64,000 nt of DNA from Thiobacillus sp. GTDB lineage: Bacteria > Pseudomonadota > Gammaproteobacteria > Burkholderiales > Thiobacillaceae. Under the pieces are notes generated by a model. It was not told the DNA's origin. It saw only the letters and a list, made by a program, of their open reading frames with translations, and made no database searches. The position numbers were made by a program, and so were the translations under genes. The DNA is taken from positions 310,001 to 374,000 of the forward strand of contig NZ_JADMKC010000002.1 in the NCBI RefSeq assembly GCF_018780105.1. The letters are read 5' to 3'. Below, in pieces: positions 54,448 through 64,000 of this stretch; position 1 is the first letter of the stretch, and the number at the start of each line of letters is the position of its first letter.

Positions 54448-55938
54448 ATGCGCCCGCTCCACAACACCGTACGCCTCGGCGTGCTGGCGCTCGCGCTCGT
54501 TGCCGCGCTGCCCGCGCTGGGAGCGGAACCCAGCGTCTCCCCCGCGCAACTGCAAAGCCTGCTGGAGCGGATGGACCGGCTGGAAAAGCGCAACAGCGAA
54601 CTGGAAAAAGCCTTGCAGGCGCAGACCCGCGCCGCCGATGCGAAACTGGAAGAACGGGTGATGAGCCTGGAAACCCAGAACAGGCAACTGGAAGCCGCCC
54701 TCGCCAGCGACTCCATCAGCGAACAGGAACCGGAACTCGCCATGCGCCTGAAGTATGCCGAGAACCAGGCGCAAAACGCGCAGACGCAATCCAGGATGCT
54801 CGATGCGCTGGGCGGTTTCTCGATCGGTGCCGATTTCTTCGGCGCGGCGCAGGGCGCCAGCGGTATCGGCAATAACGATGTGCAGCTCAACTACCGGGCC
54901 GACCTCAGCGTCACCTCCCCGACCATCACCACCGGCGATGTCGACAGTTTCGTGTTCGCGTTTTTCCGCGCGGGACAGGGCAATGGCGTGGATTTCACGT
55001 CCTTCGTCGGCCCCAATGCGAGCGCCTTCCAGCTGGGTTCCGTCGTGCCCGCCGACAACAGCGCGCTGATCGTGGGCGAACTCTGGTATCAGGCCGACAT
55101 TCCGCTGCCGCTCAACGGATACAAGCCGCAGTCGCGGGAAACGCTGACGCTGAACTTCGGCAAGATGGATCCCTTCGGCTTCTTCGACCAGAACAACGTC
55201 GGCGGCGACGAAACCACGCAGTTCCTGGCCAGCGCCTTGGTGCACAACGCGCTGCTGGACAACCCGCTCGCGGCCAACGTGGGCGCGGACGGCTACGGGT
55301 TCTCGCCGGGCGTGCGCATCGGCTATACGAATGCCAGCCAGAAGCCGGAAAGTTACGGCCTGTCGCTGGGCGTGTTTGCCTCGGGTGACGGCGCCGATTT
55401 CAGCGGCCCCTTCACCAAGCCATTCGTCATTGCCCAGGCCGAAACCAGCCAGCGCGTGTTCGGCGGCCTGGAAGGCAATTACCGCGCCTATCTCTGGAGC
55501 AACGGCCAGGCGCCGACCTTCATCGCCGAGCAGACCGAAAACCATTGGGGCTGGGGCATCAGCGCCGACCAGCGCGTCGGCGACGGACTCAGCCTGTTCG
55601 GCCGTGCGGGCATGGCCTACGGCGATAATCTGCCGTTCGACGTCACCGCCAGCCTGGGCGGCGAATTCAACGGCAGTTACTGGTCGCGCGGCAGCGATGC
55701 GATTGGCCTCGCCTACGCCGCCAACCGAGTCGCCGACGATTTCCACGACCAGTCCGCCGCGCTGCCGGAGTATGGCTACGGCGCCGACGGCTGGGAGCAG
55801 ACGATCGAACTGTATTACCGCTTCCAGGTCCACCCGCAATTCGAGCTGACGCCCGATCTCCAGTACATCCGCCACCCCGCGGGCAATACCGGCGAAAACG
55901 CCACGGTGGTCGGCTTGCGTACCAATCTGTCGTTCTGA
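54448..55938 (+). CDS. Outer-membrane porin of OprB/carbohydrate-porin type with N-terminal coiled coil
   Basis: 496 residues from the ATG at 54448, one base after the ftrA stop. A signal peptide (about 1-25, ending LGA) is followed by a coiled coil (LQSLLERMDRLEKRNSELEK and on to about 110). The rest is beta-rich, with LNYRADLSVTSPTITTGDVD, GFFDQNNVGGDETTQFL and FNGSYWSRGSDAIGLAYA, and ends in LSF, the usual C-terminal Phe of outer-membrane beta barrels. Homologues import sugars or other small solutes. Its place between ftrA and ftrB suggests it admits iron or a ferric complex under iron limitation. Confidence 0.83.
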   Translation: MRPLHNTVRLGVLALALVAALPALGAEPSVSPAQLQSLLERMDRLEKRNSELEKALQAQTRAADAKLEERVMSLETQNRQLEAALASDSISEQEPELAMRLKYAENQAQNAQTQSRMLDALGGFSIGADFFGAAQGASGIGNNDVQLNYRADLSVTSPTITTGDVDSFVFAFFRAGQGNGVDFTSFVGPNASAFQLGSVVPADNSALIVGELWYQADIPLPLNGYKPQSRETLTLNFGKMDPFGFFDQNNVGGDETTQFLASALVHNALLDNPLAANVGADGYGFSPGVRIGYTNASQKPESYGLSLGVFASGDGADFSGPFTKPFVIAQAETSQRVFGGLEGNYRAYLWSNGQAPTFIAEQTENHWGWGISADQRVGDGLSLFGRAGMAYGDNLPFDVTASLGGEFNGSYWSRGSDAIGLAYAANRVADDFHDQSAALPEYGYGADGWEQTIELYYRFQVHPQFELTPDLQYIRHPAGNTGENATVVGLRTNLSF

Positions 55939-55949
55939 AGGAGCTTGCC

Positions 55950-56285
55950 GTGAACGCACCCCTTGGTTTTTTCCTCATGCTGTCGGCGGCCGCCGCGAGC
56001 GTCCCCGCGCAGGCCGTCGAACTGCCGGTCTACACCCTGGTCGCCCGCGACGGGCGCTTTACCCCGGCCAATCTGGAGGTGCCGTCGGGCGTGCGTTTCA
56101 AGATCGTCATCAAGAACGAAAGCAGCGGCGCGATCGAGTTCGAGAGCCTGTCGCTGCGCAAGGAAAAGGTGCTCGGACCGGGGGCGCAGTCGTTTGTCGT
56201 GATCGCCCAGCTCAAGCCCGGTGAGTTCGACTTTTTCGACGAGTTCCATCCCGACACCAGCCGCGGCCAGATCCGCGCGAAATAG
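55950..56285 (+). CDS. ftrB: Periplasmic cupredoxin-like protein (FtrB type)
   Basis: 111 residues from a GTG at 55950, with AAGGAG at 55938-55943. The signal peptide ends near AQA. YTLVARDGRFTPANLEVPSG, FKIVIKNESSGAIEFESLSL and KPGEFDFFDEFHPDTSRG outline a cupredoxin fold. Several classical type I copper ligands are absent; only His in EFHPD is obvious. In FtrABCD the cupredoxin oxidises Fe(II) for the permease. Position between porin and permease fits that role. Confidence 0.82.
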   Translation: MNAPLGFFLMLSAAAASVPAQAVELPVYTLVARDGRFTPANLEVPSGVRFKIVIKNESSGAIEFESLSLRKEKVLGPGAQSFVVIAQLKPGEFDFFDEFHPDTSRGQIRAK

Positions 56286-56294
56286 GAGCACAGC

Positions 56295-57107
56295 ATGGGA
56301 AACACCCTGTTCATCGTCTGGCGCGAATCCATCGAGGCGATGCTGGTCATCGGCATTCTGCATGGCTGGCTGTCCGCGCGGCCCGATGCGCGTGACGGTT
56401 TGCCCTGGCTGTGGGGCGGCGTGGCGGGCGGGCTGGTGCTGGCCGGGGCGCTGGCGGTCACCCTGATGGGGATACAGGCCTGGGCTTCCGACACCGCGCT
56501 GGAATGGTTTCAGGCACTGATGCCGCTGGTTGCCAGCGTGCTTATTTTCCAGATGGTGTGGTGGACGCAGCGGCACGGCGCCGGCCTCAAGCGCGAGCTC
56601 GAATCCGGCATGGCCGTCGCCGCCGAACGCGCCAACTGGATGGGCATGGCCGTGCTCGCCGCCGTGGCGGTGGGGCGCGAGGGCGCCGAAACCGTGGTCT
56701 TCCTCTATGGCGCCGTGGGCAACGAAAGCTGGGCCGATTTCCTGATCGGCGGCGCGGGCGGATTTCTGCTGGCGCTGGCCGTTTACTGGCTGCTTTCGCG
56801 CAGCGGCCGTTTCATTTCCTGGCGCAATTTTTTCCGCATCACCCAAGCCTTGCTGCTGCTCCTGGGCGGCGCGCTGCTGGTGGATGCGGCCGAGCGCCTG
56901 GTCGGTCTGGAAGCGCTGACCGCGCTGGCCGATCCGCTGTGGGACAGCTCGGCGCTGCTGGATGACGGCAGCCGCGCAGGCGGCGTGGCGGCAGCCTTCA
57001 TCGGCTATCGCGCCCTGCCCTCGGGCATGGCCTATGCCCTGCTGCTGGGCTACTGGCTGCTGGCCGTGACCCTGCTGTTCTCAAGCCGGGCTGGCAAAAA
57101 GCCATGA
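56295..57107 (+). CDS. ftrC: FTR1 family iron permease (FtrC type)
   Basis: 270 residues with seven helices. Two R-E-x-x-E iron-binding motifs are present: RESIE at 10-14 and REGAE at 128-132, the second in MAVLAAVAVGREGAETVVF. Such permeases move Fe(III) produced by the partner oxidase across the inner membrane. AGGAG lies nine bases before the start. The stop overlaps the FtrD start by four bases. Confidence 0.94.
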   Translation: MGNTLFIVWRESIEAMLVIGILHGWLSARPDARDGLPWLWGGVAGGLVLAGALAVTLMGIQAWASDTALEWFQALMPLVASVLIFQMVWWTQRHGAGLKRELESGMAVAAERANWMGMAVLAAVAVGREGAETVVFLYGAVGNESWADFLIGGAGGFLLALAVYWLLSRSGRFISWRNFFRITQALLLLLGGALLVDAAERLVGLEALTALADPLWDSSALLDDGSRAGGVAAAFIGYRALPSGMAYALLLGYWLLAVTLLFSSRAGKKP

Positions 57108-58486
57108 ACCCTGTCGCCCAGCCTCTGGTATTCCTGCCCCCGCAGCGGCTTGCCCGCCTGGGGCTGCTGCTGCGCCGCCACCAGGGCGTGATCATGGGCC
57201 TGCAATGGAGCATCGTACTGGCGTATGTCGGGCTGGTGGCGGTGCCGGCCTTCCTGCCGCTGCCGCCCGAGCATACGCATCTGTGGGACAACCTCACGCG
57301 CTTTGCCCAGTTCGCGTTCTGGGGGATTTGGTGGCCTTTCGTCATCCTCTCCACCCTGACGCTGGGACGTGTCTGGTGCGGCGTGCTGTGCCCGGAAGGC
57401 GCGCTGACCGAGTGGGCTTCGCGCTATGGCCTGGGGCGCGGCATGCCGAAGTGGCTGAAGTGGGGCGGCTGGCCCTTTCTGGCGTTTGTTTCCACCACCG
57501 TGTTCGGCCAGATGACCAGCATTTACGAATACCCCAAGCCCGTGCTGCTGATTCTGGGCGGCTCGACCCTCGCGGCGGTGGCGGCCGGCTTGATCTGGGG
57601 CCGCGAAAAACGCGTGTGGTGCCGCCATCTGTGTCCGGTGTCCGGCGTGTTCAGCCTGCTCGCCAAAGTCGCGCCGCTGCATTACCGGGTCGACCAGCAG
57701 GCGTGGGACAGCGCGCCCCCGGGCAGCCGCGCCAGCCGCACGCATGTGGTCAACTGCGCGCCGCTGATCAATATCCGCCGCATGGACAGCGCTTCCGCCT
57801 GTCATATGTGCGGCCGCTGCGCCGGCGAGCGCGACGCGGTCCAGCTTAGCCTGCGGCGGCCGGACAGCGAAATACTGGCGAGCCAGAGCGGCGCGGGCAA
57901 CGATCTCTGGGCCGCGCGCCTGCTGGCCTTCGGCATGCTGGGCGTGGCCCTGGGCGCATTCCAGTGGAGCGCTTCCCCGTGGCTGGTCACGCTCAAGCAA
58001 GCCCTGGCGGAATGGCTGGTGGAGCATGAAATCTGGTGGGCGCTCGACCCGGTCGGGCTGTGGTGGCTGTTCACCGATTACCCGGAAGTGAACGACGTGT
58101 TCACCTGGCTCGACGGCGGCGTGCTCCTGGCCTACATCGCGGCCGAAACCCTGGTCGTGGGCGGCTGGGTCTGGGGTTGGCTCAAGGTGGCGGGGCGGCT
58201 GGCCGGACTCGACTGGACGCGCATGGCCTATACCCTCATTCCCTTCGCCGGCATCAGCGTCTTTGTGGGGCTGTCGCTGCTGACCACCGGTCAGCTGGCC
58301 GCCGAAGGCGTGGCCGTTCCCTGGGCCGGCCACCTGCGCATCGGCCTGCTCGGCATAGCGGCCTTGTGGGGCGCGAGCCTGGCGTGGCGGCTCGCGCCGC
58401 AACGGCGTCTGGCCAGTGCGCTGACCGTAGTGCTGGCCGCCGCGCTGCCGTTTTCAGCCTGGGCGGTGCAATTTTTCGTCTGGTGA
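57104..58486 (+). CDS. ftrD: Polytopic 4Fe-4S ferredoxin-type membrane protein (FtrD type)
   Basis: 460 residues with about ten helices. VWCGVLCPEGALTEWASRYG and VWCRHLCPVSGVFSLL are two membrane-edge C-x3-CP motifs of NapH/CcoG-like proteins. CHMCGRCAGERDAVQLSLR provides further Cys for the cluster. In FtrABCD it accepts electrons from the cupredoxin after iron oxidation and passes them to the respiratory chain. It is the last gene; the operon ends at a strong hairpin about 50 bases later. Confidence 0.9.
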   Translation: MNPVAQPLVFLPPQRLARLGLLLRRHQGVIMGLQWSIVLAYVGLVAVPAFLPLPPEHTHLWDNLTRFAQFAFWGIWWPFVILSTLTLGRVWCGVLCPEGALTEWASRYGLGRGMPKWLKWGGWPFLAFVSTTVFGQMTSIYEYPKPVLLILGGSTLAAVAAGLIWGREKRVWCRHLCPVSGVFSLLAKVAPLHYRVDQQAWDSAPPGSRASRTHVVNCAPLINIRRMDSASACHMCGRCAGERDAVQLSLRRPDSEILASQSGAGNDLWAARLLAFGMLGVALGAFQWSASPWLVTLKQALAEWLVEHEIWWALDPVGLWWLFTDYPEVNDVFTWLDGGVLLAYIAAETLVVGGWVWGWLKVAGRLAGLDWTRMAYTLIPFAGISVFVGLSLLTTGQLAAEGVAVPWAGHLRIGLLGIAALWGASLAWRLAPQRRLASALTVVLAAALPFSAWAVQFFVW

Positions 58487-58534
58487 GTGGGCAATAAGGC
58501 GGATTGGGTTTAACAGTCCGCTCCGGATAGACAG

Positions 58535-58563
58535 AAAAAAAGGGACGCTGCAGCGTCCCTTTT
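58535..58563. terminator. Bidirectional rho-independent terminator
   Basis: An uninterrupted palindrome AGGGACGCTGCAGCGTCCCT at 58541-58560 is flanked by A-run at 58535-58540 and T-run from 58561. It can end both the plus-strand iron operon and the minus-strand glycolytic/Calvin operon. Confidence 0.93.
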
Positions 58564-58586
58564 CATTGCAATCAATCAACCAGCGA

Positions 58587-59654
58587 TCAGTTGACCTTGG
58601 GATCGAGTTCGCCCTTGTCGTAGCGCTTCTGCATTTCTTCCAGGTTAAAGACCTTCTTGATTTTGCTGGCCTGGCCGGCAGCGCCGAAGGCTTCGTAACG
58701 GTCGCGGCAAATGCCGCTCATGGCAGCGGTGGCTTCCTTGAGGAATTTGCGCGGGTCGAAGTTGGCCTTGTTGTCGGCCAGGTGCTTGCGGATGGCACCG
58801 GTGGAGGCCATGCGCAGGTCGGTGTCGATGTTGACCTTGCGCACGCCGTTCTTGATGCCTTCGACGATTTCGCTGACGGGCACGCCGTAGGTCTGGCCCA
58901 TGTCGCCGCCGTAGCTGTTGATGATGGCGAGCCAGTCTTCCGGAACAGAGGACGAACCGTGCATCACCAGGTGGACGTTGGGGATGCGCTCGTGGATTTC
59001 CTTCACGCGGTCGATACGCAGCACCTTGCCGGTGGGCTTCTGGGTGAACTTGTAGGCGCCGTGCGAGGTGCCGATGGCGATCGCCAGGGCGTCGACCTTG
59101 GTCTTGGAGACGAAGTCAGCGGCCTCGTCGGGGTCGGTCAGCAGCTGGCTGTGGTCCAGCGCGCCTTCGGCGCCGTGGCCGTCTTCTTCACCGGCCATGC
59201 CGGTTTCGAGCGAGCCCAGGCAGCCCAGTTCGCCTTCGACCGAGACGCCGCAGGCGTGCGCCAGTTCGGCCACTTTGGCGGTGGTGGCGACGTTGTATTC
59301 GTAGGTGGACGGGGTCTTGCCGTCGGTGCCCAGCGAACCGTCCATCATCACCGACGAGAAGCCGGACTGGATGGAGCGGAAGCAGATGCTGGGCGAAGCG
59401 CCGTGGTCCTGGTGCATACAGACCGGAATGTGCGGATACATTTCGATCGCGGCCAGGATCAGGTGGCGCAGGAAGGGCTCGCCGGCGTAGGAACGCGCAC
59501 CGGCGGAACCCTGCAGGATCACCGGCGAATCAACGGCGGCAGCGGCCTGCATGATGGCCTGGACCTGCTCCATGTTGTTGACGTTGAACGCAGGCAGGCC
59601 ATAACCGTTTTCGGCGGCATGGTCGAGCAATTGACGAAGGGAAATCAGGGCCAT
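58587..59654 (-). CDS. fba: Class II fructose-bisphosphate aldolase, Calvin-cycle subtype
   Basis: 355 residues, the standard length of the CbbA-like subtype. [34 protein letters not shown] with zinc ligands, [16 protein letters not shown] and [15 protein letters not shown] are diagnostic. It condenses DHAP with glyceraldehyde 3-phosphate or cleaves FBP, and may also make sedoheptulose bisphosphate. A good AGGAG precedes the ATG. It is last in the tkt-gap-pgk-pyk-fba cluster. Confidence 0.97.
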   Translation of the reverse strand: MALISLRQLLDHAAENGYGLPAFNVNNMEQVQAIMQAAAAVDSPVILQGSAGARSYAGEPFLRHLILAAIEMYPHIPVCMHQDHGASPSICFRSIQSGFSSVMMDGSLGTDGKTPSTYEYNVATTAKVAELAHACGVSVEGELGCLGSLETGMAGEEDGHGAEGALDHSQLLTDPDEAADFVSKTKVDALAIAIGTSHGAYKFTQKPTGKVLRIDRVKEIHERIPNVHLVMHGSSSVPEDWLAIINSYGGDMGQTYGVPVSEIVEGIKNGVRKVNIDTDLRMASTGAIRKHLADNKANFDPRKFLKEATAAMSGICRDRYEAFGAAGQASKIKKVFNLEEMQKRYDKGELDPKVN

Positions 59655-59687
59655 TTACAGTCTCCTAGTTTAAAAAATGATCGGGTA

Positions 59688-61121
59688 TCAGGGTTTCTTG
59701 GAGTCGCCCACGCGGACGATCTTCATGGTGTTGGTGCCACCGGACTGGCCGATGGGCTCGCCGATGGTGAGCAGGATCAGGTCGCCGTCGCGCACTGCGC
59801 CACGTTGCCGCAACTCTTCTTCGGCCTCGGCCAGCAGCACGTCACGATCCTTGCTGGTGGTGACCAGATTGATCGGGTAAACACCGCGAAACAAGGTGAC
59901 TTTTCTACGGGTTTCGACCTGGGGTGTCAAGGCGTAGATCGGCACCCGGGTCGACAGGCGGCTCATCCACAGGCAGGTGTTGCCGCTTTCGGTGAGTGCT
60001 GCGATGGCCTTGATGTTGAGGTGCACCGAGGTGAACACCGCAGACATGGCAATTGCTTCGTCGGCGCGCAGGAAACTTTTCATCATGCGCTCGCCGGAGA
60101 ACTTGGGCTCGGCTTCCTTTTCCGCTTCGAGGCAGACCCGGTCCATCGCCTGAATGGCTTCGACCGGGAACTGGCCCGCCGCGGTTTCCGCCGACAGCAT
60201 CACCGCGTCGGTGCCGTCGAGCACGGCGTTGGCGACGTCGGACACTTCGGCGCGGGTCGGGATCGGGCTGGTGATCATCGACTCCATCATCTGGGTCGCG
60301 GTGATCACCACCTTGTTGCGCTCGATTGCCAGGCGGATCATGCGCTTCTGCAGCGCAGGCACGGCCGCGTCGCCGACTTCGACGCCGAGGTCGCCACGCG
60401 CCACCATGATGGCGTCGGAGGCATCGAGGATTTCCTCGAGGTTTTCGATCGCCTCGGTGCGCTCGATCTTGGCCACCAACTGGCTTTTGCCGCCAGCCGC
60501 ACGCAGCAATTCACGCGCTTGGCGCATGTCGGCGCCGCAGCGCGGGAACGACACGGCGAGGTAATCGGCCTTCAGTGCAGCAGCCGTCTTGATGTCTTCG
60601 ATGTCTTTGGTGGTGAGTGCAGCAGCCGACAGGCCGCCGCCCTTGCGGTTGATGCCCTTGTTGTTGGACAGCACGCCGCCTTGCACCACTTTGCAGAGGA
60701 TTTCCGTGCCGGTGACCGACTCGACCCAGAACTCGATACGGCCGTCATCCAGCAGCAGGGTGACGCCGCGCTTCACGTCGTTCGGCAATTCCTTGTAGTC
60801 GAGGCCGACGCGGGTCTGGTCGCCGAGCGTACAGGCTGCGTCCAGAATGAACATGTCGCCCTTGGCCAGCGTGATCTTGCCATCCTTGAACTTGCCGATG
60901 CGGATTTTCGGACCCTGCAGGTCAACCAGCACGCCGACGGCGCGGCCGCGCGTGCGGGCCAGCGAGCGCACCAGTTCGGCGCGGTCGATGTGGTCCTGCG
61001 CGACGCCGTGCGAAAAGTTGAGGCGCACCACATCCAGGCCGGCTTCCATCATCCGGTCCAGGGTTTTGGCATCGGAACAGGAGGGGCCGAGGGTGGCGAC
61101 GATTTTGGTTCTGCGGATCAT
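59688..61121 (-). CDS. pyk: Pyruvate kinase
   Basis: 477 residues. RRTKIVATLGPSCSDAKTLD, LVDLQGPKIRIGKFKDG, IMVARGDLGVEVGDAAVPAL (ARGDLGVE) and MMESMITSPIPTRAEVSDVA are the pyruvate kinase signatures. It converts PEP and ADP to pyruvate and ATP. The C-terminal domain holds a variable allosteric site. Start ATG at 61121 is three bases from the heptamer-repeat spacer that separates it from pgk. Confidence 0.97.
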   Translation of the reverse strand: MIRRTKIVATLGPSCSDAKTLDRMMEAGLDVVRLNFSHGVAQDHIDRAELVRSLARTRGRAVGVLVDLQGPKIRIGKFKDGKITLAKGDMFILDAACTLGDQTRVGLDYKELPNDVKRGVTLLLDDGRIEFWVESVTGTEILCKVVQGGVLSNNKGINRKGGGLSAAALTTKDIEDIKTAAALKADYLAVSFPRCGADMRQARELLRAAGGKSQLVAKIERTEAIENLEEILDASDAIMVARGDLGVEVGDAAVPALQKRMIRLAIERNKVVITATQMMESMITSPIPTRAEVSDVANAVLDGTDAVMLSAETAAGQFPVEAIQAMDRVCLEAEKEAEPKFSGERMMKSFLRADEAIAMSAVFTSVHLNIKAIAALTESGNTCLWMSRLSTRVPIYALTPQVETRRKVTLFRGVYPINLVTTSKDRDVLLAEAEEELRQRGAVRDGDLILLTIGEPIGQSGGTNTMKIVRVGDSKKP

Positions 61122-61123
61122 AG

Positions 61124-61205
61124 GTAGTGAGCGGTAAGCGGTGAGGAGTAAACGGGAAAATGCAAAACGGTGAGCAGGAACCTCTCACCGTTTACCGTTC
61201 GCTAC
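61124..61205. repeat. Inverted repeat of GTRARCG-like heptamers between pgk and pyk
   Basis: A 25-base arm at 61124-61148 is complementary to 61181-61205 with about five transition mismatches. Each arm is made of tandem units such as GTGAGCG, GTAAGCG and GTAAACG. It fills nearly the entire spacer and can form a long stem in RNA or cruciform in DNA. It shares units with the gap/pgk spacer. Confidence 0.75.
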
Positions 61206-62390
61206 TTATACTTGAGCGCGTTCCTCCAGAATCGCCACGGCGGGCAGGGTCTTGCCTTCGAGGTATTCGAGGAAGGCGCCGCCAGCGGTGGAGATGTAGC
61301 TCACCTTGTCGTAGATGTCGTATTTCTGGATCGCGGCGATGGTGTCGCCGCCGCCAGCCAGGGTGAAGGCGTTGGTGTTGGCGATCGCCATGGCGATGGT
61401 CTTGGTGCCTTCGCCGAACTGGTCGAACTCGAACACGCCGACCGGGCCGTTCCACACCACGGTGCCGGCGTTCATGATGATGTCAGCGAGTTGCTGCGCG
61501 CTCTTCGGGCCGATGTCGAAAATCATGTCGTCGTCAGCCACATCGCCCGCGTCTTTCAGCACGGCGGGTTCATTGGCGTCGAACTGCTTGCCGCACACCA
61601 CGTCGACTGCGATCGGGATGATCGCGCCGCGTGCGGTCATTTTCTCGATCAGCGCCTGCGCGGTGGGGACCAGGTCGTCTTCGCACAGCGATTTGCCGAC
61701 GTTGTGGCCGGTGGCCTTGAGGAAGGTGTTGGCAATGCCGCCGCCGACCACCAGCTGTTCGCATTTTTCCGACAGCGCTTCCAGCACGGTCAGTTTGGTG
61801 GACACCTTGGAGCCGCCGACGATGGCGACCATCGGGCGTGCCGGGTTGGCCAGCGCCTTGTCGAGTGCATCAAGTTCTTCGGTCAGCAGAATGCCGGCAG
61901 CCGCCACCGGGGCGAACTTGGCAATGCCGTGGGTCGAGGCTTCGGCGCGGTGCGCGGTGCCGAAGGCGTCCATCACGAAGACGTCGCACAGCGCGGCGTA
62001 TTTTTTCGCGGTTTCGTCGACGTTCTTCTTTTCGCCCGCGTTGACGCGGCAGTTTTCCAGCACCACCAGTTCGCCGTCAGCGACGTTGAAACCGCCGTTG
62101 ACCCATTCGCGGATCAGGCGCACGTTCTTGCCGAGCTTTTGCGCGATGACGTCGGCAACCGGCTTGAGCGAGTCTTCTTCCTTGAACTCGCCTTCGGTCG
62201 GGCGGCCCAGGTGGGAGGTGACCATGACCTTGGCGCCGGCGCCAAGGCAATGTTCGATGGTGCGCATCGAGGCGGTGATGCGGGCGTCCGAGGTGACTTT
62301 TCCGTCCTTGACCGGCACGTTCATATCGGCGCGAATGAAGACGCGTTTGCCAGCAAGGTCGAGATCGGTGACACGGATGAAATGGGGCAT
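61206..62390 (-). CDS. pgk: Phosphoglycerate kinase
   Basis: 394 residues from the ATG at 62390, with AGGAGA before it; the frame extends to 62435 but without family-like sequence. [48 protein letters not shown] and [17 protein letters not shown] are the standard motifs. It interconverts 3-phosphoglycerate and 1,3-bisphosphoglycerate, in glycolysis and in carbon fixation. Heptamer-repeat hairpins flank it on both sides. Confidence 0.97.
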   Translation of the reverse strand: MPHFIRVTDLDLAGKRVFIRADMNVPVKDGKVTSDARITASMRTIEHCLGAGAKVMVTSHLGRPTEGEFKEEDSLKPVADVIAQKLGKNVRLIREWVNGGFNVADGELVVLENCRVNAGEKKNVDETAKKYAALCDVFVMDAFGTAHRAEASTHGIAKFAPVAAAGILLTEELDALDKALANPARPMVAIVGGSKVSTKLTVLEALSEKCEQLVVGGGIANTFLKATGHNVGKSLCEDDLVPTAQALIEKMTARGAIIPIAVDVVCGKQFDANEPAVLKDAGDVADDDMIFDIGPKSAQQLADIIMNAGTVVWNGPVGVFEFDQFGEGTKTIAMAIANTNAFTLAGGGDTIAAIQKYDIYDKVSYISTAGGAFLEYLEGKTLPAVAILEERAQV

Positions 62391-62414
62391 GTGGTTCTCC
62401 TGAATAATTAAGCG

Positions 62415-62442
62415 GTAAGGGATGAGTTCACTCATTCCTTAC
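62415..62442. repeat. Short hairpin upstream of pgk
   Basis: GTAAGGGATGAG (62415-62426) and CTCATTCCTTAC (62431-62442) pair with one mismatch around a four-base loop. No T-run follows, so it is not a typical intrinsic terminator; it belongs to the repeat-rich gap/pgk spacer. Confidence 0.6.
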
Positions 62443-62457
62443 AACTCAGTTGCTTGG

Positions 62458-63543
<1,086 letters not shown>

Positions 63544-63563
63544 TCATTTTTAGGGGCCGGGGA

Positions 63564-63632
63564 CCAGGATTCAGGGACCAGGGTAGGTGCGGCTGAAAGC
63601 CGCGCCCCTGAACCCTGATCCCTGAATCCTGG
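63564..63632. repeat. Composite hairpin of CAGGRNY-like heptamers between tkt and gap
   Basis: A 21-base arm at 63564-63584 pairs with 63612-63632 with one mismatch, built of CAGGATT, CAGGGAC and CAGGGTT-like units. Nested inside, GGTGCGGC (63586-63593) pairs with GCCGCGCC (63599-63606), with one G:T, around TGAAA. The unit family differs from that of the gap/pgk and pgk/pyk spacers. Confidence 0.78.
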
Positions 63633-63644
63633 CGCCTTGTTTTT

Positions 63645-64000
63645 TTACAGAACGCCCTTGACGGCGGCGGCCACAGCTTCGGCGGTGATGCCGAAGTGCT
63701 TGTACAGCGCAGGTGCGGGAGCGGATTCACCGAAGGTGTCGATACCGACAACAGCGCCTTCCAGACCGACGTACTTGCGCCAGAAGTCGGTGACACCGGC
63801 TTCGACCGCCACGCGCGGCAGGCCTTTGGTCAGCACGCTGGCCTTGTAGGCAGCATCCTGGCGATCAAAGGTGTTGGTGGACGGCATCGACACCACGCGA
63901 ACCGGCACGCCATCGGCTGCCAGGGCATCAGCGGCCTTCATGGCCAGTTCCACTTCGGAGCCGGTGGCGATGATGATGGCCTTGGCGCCTGCAGCATCCT
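63645..64000 (-). CDS. tkt: Transketolase, 3' part only; start beyond window
   Basis: The frame is open to base 64000, so the gene begins outside. About 118 C-terminal residues are visible: [57 protein letters not shown] and [20 protein letters not shown]. These match the transketolase C-terminal domain. Transketolase moves two-carbon ketol units in the pentose phosphate and Calvin cycles with thiamine diphosphate. It is probably first or early in the operon with gap, pgk, pyk and fba. Confidence 0.93.
   Translation of the reverse strand, partial: DAAGAKAIIIATGSEVELAMKAADALAADGVPVRVVSMPSTNTFDRQDAAYKASVLTKGLPRVAVEAGVTDFWRKYVGLEGAVVGIDTFGESAPAPALYKHFGITAEAVAAAVKGVL

Noticed and set aside
58566-61127. 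Long plus-strand open frame (853 codons) antisense to fba and pyk
   Set aside because: It is the antisense shadow of two well-recognised enzymes; no protein family resemblance or ribosome-binding site supports it.

Overview
This is GC-rich chromosomal DNA of a betaproteobacterium, most likely from the Thiobacillus/Nitrosomonadales group. The clues are an exosortase-A (XrtA) type exopolysaccharide operon, a Calvin-cycle-subtype class II aldolase next to pyk, pgk, gap and tkt, and generally betaproteobacterial housekeeping proteins. The lineage is an inference from gene content; no marker RNA gene lies in the window. Genes are densely packed, often with ATGA overlaps, and no gene-free stretch exceeds 300 bases. 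No tRNA, rRNA, CRISPR array, transposase or integrase was seen.

Region 1 (1-9559, + strand) is the end of an XrtA-type EPS operon: amidotransferase (cut by the window start), two GT4 glycosyltransferases, a CapK-like adenylate-forming enzyme and an O-glycosylation ligase. A 190-bp MITE-like inverted repeat follows, then an SGNH/MBOAT pair for sugar O-acetylation. A lone minus-strand asparagine-synthase homologue (9575-11401) has lost its glutaminase cysteine. Region 2 (11537-19109, +) adds a sulfotransferase, a deacetylase-like protein, three glycosyltransferases and a more A+T-rich tail (TPR protein, GT-like protein, FkbM methyltransferase).

Region 3 (38227 down to 19276, - strand) is a tightly packed 16-gene surface-glycan cluster: six glycosyltransferases, pyruvyl transferase, PP-loop enzyme, methyltransferase, Wzx-like flippase, GH99-like protein, polysaccharide deacetylase, GtrA/GtrB-like pair, polytopic GT39-like protein, sulfotransferase, and a 1038-residue fusion of a GT2 glycosyltransferase, a membrane domain and a sulfatase-fold domain. 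No sugar-nucleotide biosynthesis genes are present, so precursors must come from elsewhere.

Region 4 (38454-47284, mostly +) is housekeeping: aroB, dgt, a PfkB kinase, a glycine-zipper lipoprotein, an olsB-like and PlsC-like acyltransferase pair, apaH, a thioredoxin-fold protein and rep. Region 5 (47372-49147, -) is a solitary, A+T-richer OLD-family ATPase/TOPRIM nuclease. Region 6 (49329-53655, -) encodes an HlyD/FtsX/ATPase exporter. Region 7 (53752-58486, +) is an FtrABCD-type iron uptake operon with a porin gene inserted, behind a sigma70 promoter overlapped by a Fur-box-like site.

Region 8 (64000 down to 58587, -) is tkt-gap-pgk-pyk-fba, central carbon metabolism shared by glycolysis and the Calvin cycle. 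Three of its spacers carry inverted repeats built from short heptamer-like units of two sequence families.
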